The notes below the pieces were generated by a model. That model was not told the DNA's origin. It saw only the letters and a list, made by a program, of their open reading frames with translations, and made no database searches. Both the position numbers and the translations under genes were made by a program. From the NCBI GenBank assembly GCA_902779535.1, contig CACZBX010000001.1, positions 62,001 to 126,000 on the forward strand: a DNA stretch of 64,000 nucleotides, read 5' to 3'. Positions 61,647 to 64,000 of the stretch are shown here, in pieces; within the stretch, counting starts at the first letter, position 1; the number at the start of each line of letters is the position of its first letter. Origin of the DNA: an uncultured Bacteroidales bacterium (lineage in GTDB: Bacteria; Bacteroidota; Bacteroidia; Bacteroidales; Bacteroidaceae).

Positions 61647-62081
61647 ATGCGAAATATGACAAAAAAGGTATATTCGAAACCGACAATCAAAATATTTGTA
61701 CCTCATCAATATATAAGCGCGTGCAATACTTCCAATTTCTTTTGTAATAAAGACTTGGATCTTGGTGAGGATCTTTATCTTCCATTCAACAGTGTTCAAT
61801 GGCCAAGAGAGTACGACTGGGCATTAGTCGATGGCGAATGGGTAATGAGGAAAACAGCCTTTGAACCTGTTGATGGTTGTCGTAAGAATTTTAAGAATAT
61901 TGAATATCCTGAAATACATATCCAAAAGGGATACATTGTGAAATGCGGAGACGACTATGAGAATCCGAATCATGAGAAGATTCCTGCTTGGGTTTGGGAT
62001 GGACAAGCAACAGGCAACTACTATGTACCCGGAGATTATCATACTCATATTAGCACAATTGAACCGACAAACGCTTCATAA
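61647..62081 (+). CDS. Small orphan protein, KPTIKIF N-terminus
   Basis: Not recognised. The start is set downstream of the promoter at 61598-61629, at ATG 61647 (144 residues) or 61656 (141). The N-terminal form MTKKVYSKPTIKIF is a pattern I associate with many short uncharacterised Bacteroidales proteins. There is no signal peptide or membrane helix. The middle and C-terminal parts are aromatic and acidic (PREYDWALVDGEWVMRK, EIHIQKGYIVKCGDDYE, IPAWVWDGQATGNYY), with four Cys in all, two of them early (SACNTSNFFC). It has its own promoter and terminator and stands before a TPR/AraC regulator, whose target it might be. Confidence 0.65.
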   Translation: MRNMTKKVYSKPTIKIFVPHQYISACNTSNFFCNKDLDLGEDLYLPFNSVQWPREYDWALVDGEWVMRKTAFEPVDGCRKNFKNIEYPEIHIQKGYIVKCGDDYENPNHEKIPAWVWDGQATGNYYVPGDYHTHISTIEPTNAS

Positions 62082-62132
62082 GGCATAACTACATTTATTT
62101 ACCCCCTATTTTAAACCCGGGTACGATAAAAA

Positions 62133-62146
62133 TTAAACTAGTTTAA
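62133..62146. promoter_or_regulatory. Perfect 14-base palindrome
   Basis: TTAAACTAGTTTAA is fully symmetric. It lies about 50 bases after the orphan gene stop and 79 bases before the regulator -7 element. A possible operator; no other copy was noticed. Confidence 0.35.
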
Positions 62147-62154
62147 CTTGAGGT

Positions 62155-62188
62155 AGCAGGCTCTGGGAACGGCCTGCTTCCTTTTTTT
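62155..62188 (+). terminator. Terminator after the small orphan gene
   Basis: AGCAGGC (62155-62161) pairs with GCCTGCT (62172-62178), followed by T7 (62182-62188). Confidence 0.85.
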
Positions 62189-62224
62189 AAGCAGTTTACC
62201 TTCAGAGATACCAGAATTAATTTG

Positions 62225-62232
62225 TATTTTTG
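62225..62232 (+). promoter_or_regulatory. -7 element of the TPR/AraC regulator gene
   Basis: TATTTTTG matches TAnnTTTG; the expected transcript start (about 62239) is downstream of a TTG codon at 62230, so that codon cannot be the translation start. Confidence 0.6.
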
Positions 62233-62262
62233 CCATTAATGTCAAATGTTCACCTATCTTTT

Positions 62263-63987
62263 ATGAGTAATATGATTAGTTATAAGCATCGAATTCTTGT
62301 TTTATTGCTCCTTTTTCCTTTTTTTCAATCAGCTTCACCTCTCGATATAAAGGAAGAAGAAATAAACATTGAAAGTGCATATAAGTATACACTTGACAAT
62401 GTTGATAAGGCAAAAGCAATCATACAAATAATGAGAGAACGTAGATTGTATCCTACCTATACCTTGAACCGAGTTGAAGGTATTGTCTATTTTAACCGGG
62501 CAGATTATATTGAATCTGTAAAGTTTCTTAAGCGTGCATTGTTTGATAAGGATATTGATGGCGACATTCCTCAGAAACTATCGGTTCTCAATATGTTGAT
62601 GTATAGTTATTATTATTTGCATAACATTCCAAGTATGGAGTATTATGTCCAGAAGCTTTATGAATTAGCCGAAAAATCGGATTATCAGAACTACCTCTCA
62701 GCAGCTGTCTTTGGTAAAGGGCTGGTCAATCATGCAAAATGTAATAAAATTATAGCTTACAAGCATTTCCGTGAAAGTATTCGGATCTTGGAAAATATCG
62801 ATTCCCCTCAGGCTAGGGAGGATCTATTTTACCGATACCTTTCCTTATTGGAACACCAACAAGAAGACAATCTTAACACAGAGGCGCTTCAGACTATTCA
62901 AACCATTGAAGCGTATCAAGCATCAAGGGATTCTTCTGAAACAACGAACGATCCGTTGAACGATATCCATTTAAAAGATTTCTTAGCACATTGTACCGTT
63001 ATCTATCAGCGACTTGGCCATCCAGAGAAGGCAGCCAACTATTATAAACAGTTCATAGAAACAGCCAACATGTACCAAAATGACTATAAGTGTATAGAGC
63101 CATATCTCTATGAAATGAAACTATATGATGATATTATCCGATTCAGTGATGCTCGTAAATTCTATCTTAAATCGATTGCTGACACAATGAATTATGAGAT
63201 GATATCCATCAGTGAGATGTCGGCGAGAGCCTATGCTGCAAAAGGGGAGTATGAGAAGGCGTCGGCTGACTATGCAAAAATAATATCACTTTACGAACAA
63301 ATAAAACGAAGTGAAGAAAGTAGCATTATGAATGAATTGACTTCCAACTATGAACTCAATGAAAAGGCATTATCTATGGAACGCCAAACTTCTGCGATGA
63401 AAATTCAAAGCGTACTTTTCGTTATGTTTCTTTTATTCCTGATGATTGCTTTTGTGATTTACCGGACAGTTCACTACAATAGGATCATAACGCACAAGAA
63501 TGAGTTGATGTCTAAACGTATTGATGAACTAATGAGATATAAGGATAATTTATATGAAAGAAAGACACAGAGGGAGGAAAAGAGAAATGAGGTAAAAAGA
63601 GGAATCTTCGAGCGGATGCAACATTATATCATTAAAGAGCAATTATATCTTAATCCAAACCTTTCAAGAGAGATGTTGATGGATAAATTCAATATTTCCA
63701 AAAATGAATTTTCCTCTATGTTCCAAGATAGTATAGGAATTTCATATACTCAATATATCAATGAGTTTCGGTTGGAACATGCGATCAAACTAATTAAGAA
63801 ATATCCAAGCTATACCATTGATGCTATTGCTAAAGAAAGCGGTTTTTATTCACCAACTTCCTTATATAGATTATTCTGTCAGAAATATGGCATGACTCCA
63901 TCGGAGTATCGGGCTATGTTGAATAAAACCAAAGATCAGAAGGAAGAATGTGTCGTGACACGGTCAAGTGAGGGCATTTCTTGTTAA
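62263..63987 (+). CDS. Membrane-anchored TPR protein with AraC-type DNA-binding domain
   Basis: One-component transmembrane regulator of a Bacteroidales type. Starts at 62239, 62263 and 62272 are possible; I take 62263 (MSNMISYKHRILVLLLLFPFF), since 62239 would be leaderless. 574 residues: signal peptide, periplasmic TPR-like helices (about 30-370, e.g. VEGIVYFNRADYIESVKFLKRAL and YAAKGEYEKASADYAKII), one membrane helix (about 384-404), a coiled coil (about 410-450), then an AraC helix-turn-helix pair (about 465-555) ending SGFYSPTSLYRLFCQKYGMTPSEYRA. It likely senses a periplasmic signal and controls nearby genes. No histidine kinase part is present. Confidence 0.88.
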   Translation: MSNMISYKHRILVLLLLFPFFQSASPLDIKEEEINIESAYKYTLDNVDKAKAIIQIMRERRLYPTYTLNRVEGIVYFNRADYIESVKFLKRALFDKDIDGDIPQKLSVLNMLMYSYYYLHNIPSMEYYVQKLYELAEKSDYQNYLSAAVFGKGLVNHAKCNKIIAYKHFRESIRILENIDSPQAREDLFYRYLSLLEHQQEDNLNTEALQTIQTIEAYQASRDSSETTNDPLNDIHLKDFLAHCTVIYQRLGHPEKAANYYKQFIETANMYQNDYKCIEPYLYEMKLYDDIIRFSDARKFYLKSIADTMNYEMISISEMSARAYAAKGEYEKASADYAKIISLYEQIKRSEESSIMNELTSNYELNEKALSMERQTSAMKIQSVLFVMFLLFLMIAFVIYRTVHYNRIITHKNELMSKRIDELMRYKDNLYERKTQREEKRNEVKRGIFERMQHYIIKEQLYLNPNLSREMLMDKFNISKNEFSSMFQDSIGISYTQYINEFRLEHAIKLIKKYPSYTIDAIAKESGFYSPTSLYRLFCQKYGMTPSEYRAMLNKTKDQKEECVVTRSSEGISC

Positions 63988-64000
63988 AAGCTCAGATAGC

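Overview
The window is a chromosomal segment of a Bacteroidales bacterium, most likely a gut Bacteroides/Parabacteroides/Prevotella-type organism. Evidence for this: many lipoprotein and outer-membrane genes, at least 19 start-proximal copies of the Bacteroidetes -7 promoter element TAnnTTTG, families largely confined to this phylum (DUF4294, DUF4271, the fused ResB-CcsA cytochrome c maturase, periplasmic Tricorn-like proteases, DUF1080 proteins), and many secreted glycosidases. I cannot name the species. I see no rRNA operon, insertion sequence, prophage or CRISPR array.

Layout. 1-6.4 kb: queA-folK, rubrerythrin, a radical SAM protein, a helix-hairpin-helix/outer-membrane protein, DUF4294 and a SpoU-type rRNA/tRNA methyltransferase. 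6.4-15.9 kb: a secreted GH30 glycosidase, then a porin / imelysin / di-heme oxidoreductase / cytochrome c maturase run that looks like an envelope iron or heme module. 16-22 kb: a housekeeping block on the minus strand (metK, DUF4271, hemD, rnpA, yidD, tatD-like, tyrS). 22-33 kb: a Tricorn-like protease and three secreted glycosidases (GH20, GH123, GH36) suited to host glycan or glycolipid trimming, plus a small outer-membrane barrel. 33-41.5 kb: a secreted TIM-barrel isomerase, and facing it a six-gene minus-strand operon. 41.6-44.4 kb: pyrE, an SRPBCC protein, argH, tRNA-Gly and tRNA-Leu. 44.4-53.4 kb: an acetyl-xylan-esterase-like hydrolase, a tandem DUF1080 lipoprotein, a small membrane protein with a CXXCH motif, an acyltransferase, an M61 peptidase, a DUF2807 lipoprotein, and a PAP2/SDR pair. 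53.5-64 kb: rnr, a Tat-exported Gfo/Idh/MocA oxidoreductase, a HEAT/DUF1080 giant, a beta-propeller glycosidase-like lipoprotein, a small orphan protein and a TPR/AraC membrane regulator.

The most interesting system is the minus-strand operon 41451-33982: GH29 alpha-L-fucosidase-family enzyme, a close relative of plant L-galactose dehydrogenase, a COG3618 lactonase, an LgoD-like zinc dehydrogenase, UxaB and UxaA. In that order the enzymes would free L-galactose from a glycan and convert it through L-galactonolactone, L-galactonate, D-tagaturonate and D-altronate to 2-keto-3-deoxy-D-gluconate. UxaC, needed if galacturonate were the substrate, is absent from the operon. A second theme is 3-keto-glycoside chemistry: two DUF1080 (3-keto-disaccharide hydrolase) proteins, a Tat-type Gfo/Idh/MocA oxidoreductase and a secreted sugar isomerase are spread over the window.
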